From: Pyrenochaeta sp. MPI-SDFR-AT-0127
Lineage: Eukaryota > Ascomycota > Dothideomycetes > Pleosporales > Cucurbitariaceae
Direction of reading: 5' to 3'
NCBI GenBank assembly: GCA_020747015.1
Contig: JAGTJM010000004.1
Coordinates: forward strand, 62,001-126,000
DNA length: 64,000 nt
Below the pieces are notes generated by a model. It saw only the letters and a list, made by a program, of their open reading frames with translations, was not told the DNA's origin and ran no database searches. The position numbers were made by a program, and so were the translations under genes. Positions 54,722-64,000 of this stretch are shown piece by piece (positions within the stretch are counted from its first letter, which is position 1; each line of letters opens with the position of its first letter).

Positions 54722-57298
54722 TTAGTACATGTTCGGTGGTCCTGGACGCCCTGGCTGCTGCCTCGGACCAGGTCCACCGAATTGGCCATCAAACATCATC
54801 CTTGGGTCTTCCCCACGCATGCCAGGCATTGGCGGTCCATATCCAGGCGGCGGAAAGTACCCCTGTGGTGGACCCTGCATCCCATTACCACCAGGGCCTC
54901 CTGGGCCTGGAAAGCCCATCCCACGTAAATTACTGGGCGGGAAACCTGGAGGGTGCCCAAGTGGCGTGTTACCGGCCGAAAAGCTCGGTGGTCCTCCAGG
55001 ACCCATCTGTTGTTGCGAAGGAGGACCACCGAGACCGGGAGGCTGGCGCATGGGACCCCCAAATCCTGGCGGTGGGGCAATGTTCGCTCGCTCTTGCGGC
55101 GTTGGCGGCATTCCCGGTTGACCACGTCCGCCCATGTAGGGCATATCTGGAACAGGTTGCGATGGGATACCCATGTTGGTCGGTAAACGAGGGTCGCCAG
55201 CCGTATTACGGCGCTGGAGGCCCATGAGAGGATCATCATGACCAGGAAAGCCCATAGGCATACGTGAATTCTTCTGGCGCATAGCCTCCTGTTGCTGTTG
55301 CTGCAGACTGAGCTGCTGGCGAAGCTCCTGCTCGCGACGTTCAGCCTCGCGACGCATAATCTCATTATCGTTGAACATGCGGGGATCTTCCATAAACCCT
55401 GGAGGAATGCCGTCACGGCCCTTTGGCTGTTGTTGAGGTTGTTGTCTAGTCTGCTCAAAAAACGCCATGCTTTGGTTCTCCTGCATTTGACGTGGTAAAT
55501 TCTGGTTCGATAGTTGAGGGGGCGTAGCACGAGAGGGTTGCTGCATAAGAGTAAGCAAAAAATCTCGCTCACGTTGCTTCGTCGCTTGATCACGCTGTGA
55601 CTCTTCTCGAGAGCGAGCATTCAGTATAGCAGCAAGATTTGCATCTTGTGGGTTGTTATTCCTAGAAGGTGGCTGCTGGTGCGGGAAATGGTCTTCTGGG
55701 TGATTTGAGTCGGGTCTTGCGTGTCTAAACTGGTCTGTGAGTGCGTTATCCGGAGACATATTGCTGAACCTAGATTGTTGCGACGGCCGAGTGTCGGGTG
55801 CAGATGGCCGTGGCGCTAGGATATTCTCCAAAATGCTCTGTTGTTCCAAGGTTCGTGGTGGGGGTCTGTTGTGTTGCAGTTCCGGAGGTGGCGATTGCTG
55901 ATGAAAGTCTAGCGAGATACCACCACCATGCCTTGTGCCATTCGTAGGTGTGGGCATGCTTGGTTGGGTGGCTGTAGGACCGCCTACGTTAACTTGGCCG
56001 AGCATCTGAAGGATGCGCTGAAAGCCTTCTTTGTCTGCATTGGCTTCCACTGGGGGCGCGGGGGACGCAGACATAGGTTGCGGAGGCAGATTGAAACCTG
56101 TTGACTCTTCTGGCTTTGCAAACATGGTCATGAACCTTGACTTCTTGTCTGTCTTTGGTTTTGCCGAGATGGTCTCTGCTGGTGCAATATCTGCAACCTT
56201 GTCTCTACCCCAATTTCCAAAGAGGATTCCTTGCGTAGGCTCTGTCGCAGAAGGGTTGTGTAATGGCGCGGTCAGCATCGGAGGGGCAGTTATGGATGTG
56301 GCAGTAGAAATCTGGGAGGGAGTGTCTCTGTGCTCATCCTTTTCCTCGGCCGGTGTATCCTTGGCCCTCATTTGCTCCTTCCAACGTTGGAAATCTTCTT
56401 GGGTGCGAGGCTTCAATTCCTTCTTTTCTATTTTGGTGTCCATCCACTCCGGGTCTTCTTCACCTTTATTCCCTCCCCGATTCCACTCACGGTCTCTGTC
56501 GCGCTCTCGGTCTCGATCTCGTTCTCGCCAGCCGCCTTGAACGCTCGGCTTTGTGCCCTCCTCTTTAGCTTCTTCACGACGGCCCCAGCGCTGCTCCGCT
56601 CGGTCGCGATTGCCACGTCGCGGTGCCACATCGGCCTCTGGATCGCCTTCATGCTTCTCACGATTGCGATCACCGTTGCGGCCAAAGCGCTCGAAATCTT
56701 CCTGGCCCAAGCTTTTGCGACCCTTGACACTCGTCCAGCCCTCTCCATCCTCTCGTGCAGCGCGTCGCCCGTTTGTGTAACCTTTCTCGCGGTTTCGGTC
56801 AGCATCTCGGTCGCGGGTCCACCGCTCGTTCTTCTCGCGCGGGAAACGGTCGCCAAGGTTGTCACCGTCGATCGAAACGATGCTAGTGCGCTCCTTTGCG
56901 TCGCCTGCAGCCTTTGCTGGTGTACGAGAGGCTGAGAGGAAGGACAGCTTCGGCGGGCCGAGCACCGTGTCCTCGCCAGGTTCTACAAAGAGACCGTTAA
57001 TAGCGTCCATAATGCCCTGAGCTTCCGACTTACGCATGCTCTGACGTCGACCAAACTGACCCATGGGGTTAATTAACGGACGTTGCTCGTTGGTTGCGGC
57101 CCCCTCTCCATCTCGCAAGCCTCGAGTTCGGCGCACATTGCCGTTGTTATTGTTGTTATTGTTTTGTGTGTTGCTGGTGCTCTGATCGGCAGGTACATCC
57201 ATCCATTGCGAGATTGAGGGCAGGCCATCAGGCTTCTTGACCAGCGGTGAGTCTCTCAGAGCTGTCAATTGCGCTTCCGAGTAGCTGGGCCCTCCCAT
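54722..57298 (-). CDS. 4E-T-like translational repressor / mRNA-decay factor
   Basis: Single exon, 858 aa, very low in Cys and rich in Arg, Asp, Gln, Pro and Gly, so largely disordered. The N-terminus has YSEAQLTALRDSPLVKKPDG, which aligns in spacing with the YxxxxL eIF4E-binding motif of metazoan 4E-T (EIF4ENIF1), although the residue after Leu is Thr rather than hydrophobic. A poly-Asn run follows. Then an Arg/Asp/Glu-rich tract (RERDRDRERDRDREWNRGGN), the 4E-T-type segment EEDPEWMDTK, a block around GFQRILQMLGQVNV, Gln runs and a Gly/Pro-rich C-terminus (PGGPGGNGMQGPPQG, PPPGYGPPMPG). It is probably a P-body protein linking cap-binding eIF4E to decay factors. The class is inferred from motif order, not a catalytic site. 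Long antisense frames exist because of the repetitive composition. Confidence 0.75.
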   Translation of the reverse strand: MGGPSYSEAQLTALRDSPLVKKPDGLPSISQWMDVPADQSTSNTQNNNNNNNGNVRRTRGLRDGEGAATNEQRPLINPMGQFGRRQSMRKSEAQGIMDAINGLFVEPGEDTVLGPPKLSFLSASRTPAKAAGDAKERTSIVSIDGDNLGDRFPREKNERWTRDRDADRNREKGYTNGRRAAREDGEGWTSVKGRKSLGQEDFERFGRNGDRNREKHEGDPEADVAPRRGNRDRAEQRWGRREEAKEEGTKPSVQGGWRERDRDRERDRDREWNRGGNKGEEDPEWMDTKIEKKELKPRTQEDFQRWKEQMRAKDTPAEEKDEHRDTPSQISTATSITAPPMLTAPLHNPSATEPTQGILFGNWGRDKVADIAPAETISAKPKTDKKSRFMTMFAKPEESTGFNLPPQPMSASPAPPVEANADKEGFQRILQMLGQVNVGGPTATQPSMPTPTNGTRHGGGISLDFHQQSPPPELQHNRPPPRTLEQQSILENILAPRPSAPDTRPSQQSRFSNMSPDNALTDQFRHARPDSNHPEDHFPHQQPPSRNNNPQDANLAAILNARSREESQRDQATKQRERDFLLTLMQQPSRATPPQLSNQNLPRQMQENQSMAFFEQTRQQPQQQPKGRDGIPPGFMEDPRMFNDNEIMRREAERREQELRQQLSLQQQQQEAMRQKNSRMPMGFPGHDDPLMGLQRRNTAGDPRLPTNMGIPSQPVPDMPYMGGRGQPGMPPTPQERANIAPPPGFGGPMRQPPGLGGPPSQQQMGPGGPPSFSAGNTPLGHPPGFPPSNLRGMGFPGPGGPGGNGMQGPPQGYFPPPGYGPPMPGMRGEDPRMMFDGQFGGPGPRQQPGRPGPPNMY

Positions 57299-58183
57299 AG
57301 TCGCGGGCCTGAATGTGCAGCTGTAATGAGCTGGAGGCGGGGTTGTGAGAATAGCAGCGTCTCTATTGTGGGCAGGTGTGCGAGGTAGGGGTGTCGCTTG
57401 CTTGCGCCCTGATGACGGCCAAGCAGTCAGCTATCTGCAGCAGGGCGGCGGAACAAAGCTCGACGCGCTGGCAGATCAATAATGCTCACTGCTACACGTC
57501 CGACCAAGTATAGCGAGGCGGCGCTGAGAGTGCGTGCGGGCAGGTAGCGCCCAGAGAAATTGCGGAAGGGGGGGGTCTGCAAAGTGTTGGACAGGCAGAG
57601 ATCGTGCAGACAAGAAGTGTATAGGGTGAAGTTGGCGAAAGCTCAAGGTGGGATGCAACGTGGTAGCCCACCCCTGCTACGTAGCGGCGATGAAAAGCGG
57701 AGAAGCAGTTACGAGCCCAGGTCATGCGACAGGCAGCAATTCGTCGTGAAGACTTGCGAGTCCGATGGTGGCGGAGTCTTGGGTGTAGGGCAGGTCTGCG
57801 AAGAATAGCGATTGTTTGTTGTCGTTAGGTGTTTGAGGTTTGGTCACGGATGGTCGAGTTCGAGCCTTGAGAGCAAAGACGCAGCGAGCGCGCGGAACAA
57901 AGTAAACCCTGACCCTGCGTCATTCGACCGAGCATCCCATGTGACTCGGAGCCTTTCACTCTAGCAGCAGGCAGCATTTTCTCTGTTGGTCTGAACGATT
58001 CTATGTATCCAAATTCATGTACAAGAAGGGACTCGGGCTTCTGACTTGTTGCGTGGATGCCTTCCGACCTTGAGCTTAGGAAGTGCAAAGGACGCCTGTT
58101 ATGCTTCCCCAGCCCACAAAACCCAACACGCCCTTCACTGCCTTTAAATCCATGACGCAAACCCCTATCTCGCAAATGCTACT
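57299..58183. other. Intergenic: 4E-T promoter and URB1 3' end
   Basis: About 885 bp upstream of the 4E-T-like gene, GC-rich near its start codon. Frames of 60-116 aa are without domains. Nothing else recognised. Confidence 0.55.
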
Positions 58184-61100
58184 TCACACCCCAACTTTGG
58201 TGAGCGATGCCACTATCTCGCCCAGTCCACCACTACTCCATGCTGACACCTTCTTCTGATCGCACGTCTTGTAGACGCGCCCTGCCAATGTCCTAAGACT
58301 TCGGTGTCGGGCATCGTGACCATCAAGCATAATCTGAATCCAGTTCATGAGTCCACATCTGGTGATGAGAGTTGTGCTCCCTCCCACATGAGTCGCGCGC
58401 AACATCAGTCTTACAATCTTCTCTTTGGCTGAGACCGCACAGGAACGCGAGCTGTAATGACTGAGCAGCTGCTCAAAGATATTGCTCCTCCGAAACAGTT
58501 CCATATCAGCAGGCGTACGTAAAGATTCTAGGAGGTAGTCAAGATACCAGTCCACTTCCTTGTGGTAGGTGCCATCGTCATCTGGCTCGCTAGCGACAAT
58601 ACGATGCCAGAAATGGCGAAGCAGAGTGTCTACGTTCCATTCAGGAGATGTGGTGAGGAACTTATTGATCGTACTGAACAACGAAAGCGTTGGATCAGCC
58701 AGAATGCTGACGCATCGAGCAGCAAACACACCACCCACATAGGGGAATGCTTCAGAGCCAACACAATCGACCGATTCTAGAACCTCACCCAAGAGGAGGT
58801 ATAGCTGTTGCAGATCAAGGTTGACCATATTTGTGGGTTGCGCCTCAGTAGCGTCAGCATTTCCAGAGCTCTTTACGATGGCCATGAGCTGGCGAATGTT
58901 GTTGATGGCTTGGAGACGAATCTCAACGTGCTTTGAGCAAAGGCACAAAAGCAACTCTCCCACATCTCCATCGTCGATCGCTTCACCGAGCTCCTTCTTC
59001 CTCCACCGCGTGAGACCCGTGTGCTTCGCATCCTCGACCGGCGGTACTTCTGGATCGACCCCGGGCCTAATTTTGATTGGCTGCTCAGGCTCTTCGAGAG
59101 GAGCTGGCGATACCGTAGATCGTTCCGAGCCACTGAAATCCGCGCCAGTTGCTAGCTTGAGTGCTTCCTTGGCTTTCTCCTTGCCCATCTTCCAAAGGAA
59201 GGCATCTTTCAGCACGTCCTTGTATGCTTGGTTCGCCGAATCTACCAAAGCATCGCGCACAAGACATAGAATCGATTCGTCTTCGCCTATAAGCTTCAGG
59301 AGATACAGAAGTCTTGATAACCACTGGGCTAGTGCATCAGCTGTGCTGCCTGTTGCGGCTTCGCCACCCTTGAAGGGCCACTGCTCCACCAGTGTCATTA
59401 GCAAAGGACTCAAAGGGCCGAGATCTGCTGCATTTTGGGAAGTGGTCGCACACATGGCATCTAAATCGTCAAAGTATTTGATGGGAACCTTGGTGAATCG
59501 TGCACAACAATCGTCAAAGAACTCGAGCACCTCAGCAGAAGGCGTTGATGACCCTGATATTGCTCGAAAACTGGCAATGAGGGCGTCCAGCGCGTCAGGT
59601 GACGTCTTCGTTTGGAGCATTTCCTGATCGTGCAAGATGTTGGTGAGGAGCGACTTGACCCCTGCATACAGCTCGCTTTCTTTGGAAGACACCAAGAGTT
59701 TTAGTAGCGTAACGAAAGGAGAGTATTGAAGCGTTTCTACCAAGTTAGGGCGTGGAACATAACATTGTGTAAGATGACCTACTTTGTTTTTGCCACCAAC
59801 GCATTGCTGGAGATAGTCTTGCCATCTGTATCCAGTGTTCAAGCTCCATGATACGGAGAACCTTTTCCTCAGGCAAGGCAGTGACCTTTTCGGCTTCTAC
59901 TAATGCATTGCACAGGGGTAGAGATACATCGAACTTCTCCTGGAAAGCAGCCTGAGGAGTTACTTCATAGTAGAGTCGCAGAAGCCTGGTGATTGACTCT
60001 CGCTTCAAGTCTTGTAAGCCTGGCTTCTTAAGGGCTAGAAATATCGTTCTTATCGGCGGAAAACGTCGGCTGACTTCTGTTACCAAGCGCTTGATAGCTT
60101 GCTCCCAGTGCTTAGATGATTTGACGACGCTGGCACTGCTCAACTCCCGGATTACGCTTCGCAACTTCTGGAGTGATGCGATGAGAACACGGACTGCGAA
60201 AAGTTGTATGAGGTCTGAGTTGTGGTTGAGACACTTTGTGAGCACCTGCTGATTGAGGGGTTGTGGCAATATGCTCTGAATCAGCACTGATATTGCTGGA
60301 GGATAATTGCGGTAGTCCCTTTTCACGCCAAAATACTTGGGTACGGGAAGCTGGATCGTCTGAAACAAGAACGCAGAGTATCCTATCCAAGTAGCTGTAA
60401 GCTTGGGATCGTAGCTGAAGTCTCTTCGCTTGATAAAATAATCCGCGACCAGCTCAGGGCAAGCTTTGAATATGTCGATGACTAATTCTTGGTGGGAAGT
60501 GTTCGCATATGGTCTTTGGCTCTGGATGAATTCCGACAGGATGATGTTTCGTACTTTATTTGTCTTGCTGTAGTTGTCAACATCGAGACCCAAGTCATTG
60601 CCAGGATCCGCTATATCCTCTGCTTCACCGTCATCATCGTCAAATGTCGAAGGATAGAAGCCATGAGTTGGCAACATGACGCCGTATGCTGGATCAGTAC
60701 AGACGAGACGCAAGAAGTCGTGGGCGAGTTCATTGGGCGATTTGTGCCCTTCTGGTAGTACGTCTTCTTCCAATTCATAATTGTACAGACTAGCGATGCG
60801 CGAAAGTGCTTTCCCGTTGAGTATGCGACTTTTGATGTGCCGTGCAATAGTCTTGTCTTGAAAAACATGACTCTTAAAGACGTCTAGTATTTCGTATATG
60901 AGGAAAGGGGGGTCTGTCCGAAGGCTATCGAAGACGGCTCGTACGATGTTTGTGTTGGAGAGAATCTCACTCTTTGCACGTTCGTCCTGGTACCTCAGGT
61001 GGGTCAAGAGATACCTGATGGCGGTAGTGCGGATACTCGGTCGCTTGACATGATCAGCGGCAGGTTGCTCTTTCCCTAATGAGATGTTCCGCCCAAGTAT

Positions 61101-61806
61101 CTTGGGTTCAAGTGTGAAGTCCCTCTTCGCGTACACAGCCCTCGCATGCGCGCCCTCGTTGAATCTCGTGAGCTCTGTGAGCAATCGCAGCGCTGGCGCA
61201 ATGACGTTCTCTTTGTTCGATGCCGCCGAGGTGCTACGGACTAGGCGACGAGCGACAGATGGCTGCAGAATTGTCTTCACTAGGAGGGTGCCGTATTCGA
61301 GAAAGTCGCCATGACTCGCGAGGACCTTGAGCAAAAGCGCAAGCGCAGCGGTGACTTGTGCCAGGATGGGCTCGAAGTTTGTCTCGGCCGCATAGTCCCA
61401 GGCTTGAGTAAGATTCTGTAGGAACTGCCTGTCCTTCTCATCTCGACCCCTTCCCTTTTGGGTGTCGAGATACTCGCGGAGGATGGCCCGCTTGCGGGGC
61501 AGATCATTCTCCTCTGTTGCGTAAAGAATTGAGTCGAGGAAGCGCTTGAAGAGATTGAGGCCTGGAATTGTGAGTTTCACAGAAATGGAGAAAAAGTAGA
61601 GAGTGCCTACCGGTGCGAAAGTCCGAGGTCGAGCCTTGGTCAAAGAGCAATGCTGTCTGTAATTCGCGCGCAGAGCTCACTTCTTGCCCAGAGCCGCTCG
61701 GTCGTGGAGAATCGCGCTCAAGGCTGCCGTTGACCCTGGGGCGCTTGGGGTCGCGCGGCGAGAGCGCTCCCTTTGTATTGGCCTCAAAAGCCGACCTCTT
61801 CCCCAT
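58184..61806 (-). CDS. URB1: URB1/Npa1, pre-60S ribosome biogenesis factor
   Basis: Exons 61806-61611, 61561-59783 and 59736-58184 (introns 49 and 46 bp) give 1,175 aa. The second intron was set by its GTAGGT donor, CCTAAC branch and GGTAG acceptor, which restore MRWWQKQ followed by TLQYSPFVTLLKLL. The basic N-terminus (KRPRVNGSLERDSPR) looks like a nuclear or nucleolar signal. The N-terminal ribosome-60S-biogenesis domain includes LNLFKRFLDSILYATEENDL, TELTRFNEGAHARAVYAKRDF and AYGVMLPTHGFYPS, and a long helical-repeat C-terminal part carries the URB1-C-type region. URB1 works in early assembly of pre-60S particles in the nucleolus, with Dbp6 and Rsa3. Yeast Npa1 is larger (about 1,760 aa); filamentous fungal proteins are often near 1,200, so truncation is not implied. 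Confidence 0.93.
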
Positions 61807-63256
61807 GGCTCATGTCGTGCTGCGATTGCCGTTCGCGAAGGAGATCGAAAAGTTGGCGCAGCCTCGACTTTTTCGACAGGGATCATTCTTGACTAGCACA
61901 AAGACGGCATCGCGCACAATAGCGCTAGCAGACGTCACCCCTCTTCACCCATCAAGCCTCATTCTCTCTCGCCATCTACCTCCGTAGAGTATTCACACAC
62001 GTCCACGTTGTACAAACCAATTATTCATTCTCCTTGAATTTCTGTTACTATCACACTCACCACTCAGAGGTTCCATCATCTTCCATCCATCTCGCTGGCC
62101 CATCACCGTCTCGAGACTCACATCCACTCGCAGATATCCCCGCTCCTGGGTCTTTTAATCTCTCTACTATTCCTTATTCAAGCTCATTGTTTCGCGCTTT
62201 GCGTATGTTTTGGTGAGCAGAGTTGTGAAGGGACAAACTCGTCAACGCACACCGATTGGCGTGCCTTTTCTTACTTTCACCGTCCTCCTGATTTACCGGC
62301 CACAGAACCCCCCAGAAATTTTGAAAAAGAAAAACATCTGATCGGCGACATCGCGATTCGAACCTGTGGTTTTTCGCCAACTCCACCAAATGACTTGAGC
62401 CTGGGCAAAAAAGAACCTAAGCGCGAGAGGCATATGCTAAACCCGTCGAGGGCCAGCTGCTTCGAATAGGTGAGTAGAAGGCAGATGAACTCTCAGGGAA
62501 CGGATGTTTTGACGGCTGTCTCTCGACGCAAACCTTCGCAATCGCTCTGTTCTTCTACTTCTTGTTAACGATGGAAGATTTGGTAGATCTTAAGATCAAA
62601 TAGAAGAACACAATGGATTGTTGACAATAAGTGAGGTACGGTCTTGTTAGGGCGAGGTGAAGCTGTGCGTGAAAGTGACAATAATTTGTGTTGGGCCGTT
62701 TGGCACAGCGGCTTCAGTCTTTCACTTCGCTTTCGATAGAGTGTAGATTTGCTTGCGCCGAGTTCACTACCCGATACTGGTTATGAAAACGCTTGTTATG
62801 TGAAGACTGTTAGAGAAGACGATAATAATTCAAGGCCGGATATGAATTTGGAGTCCAAAGTCAAGCACGGCAATGGAGATCCCAAGTAGGATCAAAAACT
62901 AAAGGCACAAGTCGTAAGCTCAAGTTTTGCTGCCTATCCACTACATATCTTGCAAGCAATGGCAAGTTCACAATGATTCCTGTGTTGCAGAACATAGCTA
63001 ACGCCTCTAAATTCAATGTGAGAAGCGTAACAAAGTCAAACAATTGTAGTATGCCGTACATGTGGAATACCATGCTGTATATATGCATTTGCTAAGACCT
63101 CGAATGAACCAGGGTTTTCTCTCTAGATTGCCAGAGTTCCCCAAAACGCCATGCATAATGCTGCAATTGATAATAGTAGCACGTCTAAAAACCCTCAACT
63201 TTCCAGGCTGCGCAAGCCATCGCTACGTGCCTTCTTTCGCCAGAGATTGATGTATC
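61807..63256. other. Intergenic: URB1 promoter and right-edge gene 3' end
   Basis: No gene recognised. A sequence at about 62,340-62,400 contains CGATTCGAACCTG, resembling a tRNA B box in reverse, but it does not fold into a tRNA (see rejected items). AT-rich from about 62,570. Confidence 0.5.
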
Positions 63257-64000
63257 TCATCCATCCACGTACGGTGGCGGCCCTTCACCTCTTTCATAAA
63301 CTGGCACTGGGTCCCTCATCTCCTCGTCGCCACCGCCCTGGGGTAACACACAATCGCTCACGTCAACAAACAATACTACCTTCGTTACTCCTGTGTTTGT
63401 GTCTCTTTCTACTCTGCCCATTCGCCCCATGTCCTTGCAGATAGTCTTATTCACAGCATGAACGAGGTGCTCTTTCTTCAGCGCCTCATGAAAGCGAAAT
63501 TCCAACGTGACTTGGTCTGCTATTAAGACATCAGGGCTTGACCACGTTGGAAGCGGGGCGTTTGATGTGTATCGTATGATTCGTAGCAGGCGCATGTATT
63601 TACTGATTAACCCAAGTGGACTCGCTGGCAGAGGGCGAGGGTCCATGGGAAACGGTGTGTGGGTGGTGCCAAATTTGTCTTTGGAATCGCAGTCAGTCTT
63701 CCATGTGAGAAGGTATCTTGGGTATATTTCAACTGCACTTACCGAACGCAGCGATACTATCAACAAAGTCTTGCACCAAATTGCCCACCACTGCAGTTCT
63801 TCTCTCCTCCTGTGAACTGTCCTCCTGGGCCATGGGCGCCGTCTGTTGGACAACATTACTTGTTGGTGCTATTGCCTGTATCTGGTGCCTACGCTCTCTC
63901 TCTTGTTTCTTTCTTATGACAACCTCACGTGCCCAGATCTCCATGAGTTCAACCCTCCACTCCGTACGGTTCTTCTCCTTCTCGCGACGCCTGATCTCGG
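63257..64000 (-). CDS. Unknown protein with C-terminal PPPY motif, cut by window edge
   Basis: The 3' end of a gene: exon 63743 to beyond 64000, then exon 63678-63257 (64-bp intron, GTAAGT donor, AAAG acceptor, in phase). The visible 226 or so residues start in a charged helical stretch (RRREKEKNRTEWRVELMEIW) and continue through AAVVGNLVQDFVDSIAAF-like sequence. After the intron come DKFGTTHTPFPMDPRPLP, a hydrophobic block (KYMRLLRIIRY) and LEFRFHEALKKEHLVHAVNK, and the protein ends in YERGEGPPPYVDG. The PPPY near the terminus is a WW-domain-binding (PY) motif, often used for Rsp5-type ubiquitin-ligase recruitment. No known domain is recognised. The start codon lies outside the window. Confidence 0.8.

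Noticed and set aside
56031..56935. Plus-strand frames of 169-201 aa opposite the 4E-T-like gene
   Set aside because: Antisense shadows of an Arg/Asp-rich coding region; no start context or domain.
62330..62400. Possible tRNA: CGATTCGAACCTG looks like a reversed B box
   Set aside because: The flanking bases do not form a T-stem or an acceptor stem, and no matching A box lies at the right distance.

Overview
The window is nuclear DNA from a filamentous ascomycete, most like a Dothideomycete; class level is an inference from general gene resemblance, not a phylogeny. Nearly all the introns I could reconstruct are 46-65 bp, with GTRWGY-type donors and CTAAC-like branch points. The gene set is fungal: a MEP ammonium transporter, PEX12, GH72 glucanosyltransferase, a PTH11-like receptor, a Zn2Cys6 regulator, a sterol glucosyltransferase and a plant cell-wall-degrading pectate lyase. 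I support 23 protein-coding loci (22 complete, one cut by the right edge), one of them a probable P450 pseudogene. Many are spliced, so coordinates were set by matching splice phase by hand. I found no rRNA, convincing tRNA, CRISPR array or intact transposon.

Left part (1-24.6 kb): a long disordered Ser/Arg-rich protein; a thioredoxin with an apparent mitochondrial leader; an alpha/beta hydrolase; a seven-exon ammonium transporter; a PQ-loop membrane protein sharing a 183-bp divergent promoter with peroxin PEX12; a MATE transporter; a secreted M28 aminopeptidase; a small three-exon PLDc_N-like membrane protein that single-frame ORF calling misses; and a secreted protein made of 23 tandem PDHDKPKDK-type units.

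Middle (24.6-42.8 kb): two gene-poor stretches (24.6-28.9 and 31.4-34.2 kb) surround a small glycosylated membrane-anchored protein and a pectate lyase. Then come a sterol glucosyltransferase with a VPS13-like C-terminal region, an ATP25 protein that appears to lack its C-terminal half, and NMD3, head to head with ATP25.

Right part (42.8-64 kb): a co-oriented run of PTH11-like receptor, Zn2Cys6 factor, DHA2-type MFS exporter and cytochrome P450 looks like a small specialised-metabolism or detoxification cluster with no backbone enzyme. The P450 carries two apparent one-base frameshifts and a substituted haem-loop residue. It is followed by a GPI-anchored GH72 glucanosyltransferase, a 4E-T-like mRNA-regulatory protein, the ribosome-biogenesis factor URB1 and an edge-truncated gene ending in a PPPY motif. 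Secreted and wall-active proteins (aminopeptidase, repeat protein, pectate lyase, GH72 enzyme) and transporters are interspersed with housekeeping genes; the strongest hints of something new are the repeat protein, the decaying P450 cluster and the glucosyltransferase C-terminus.
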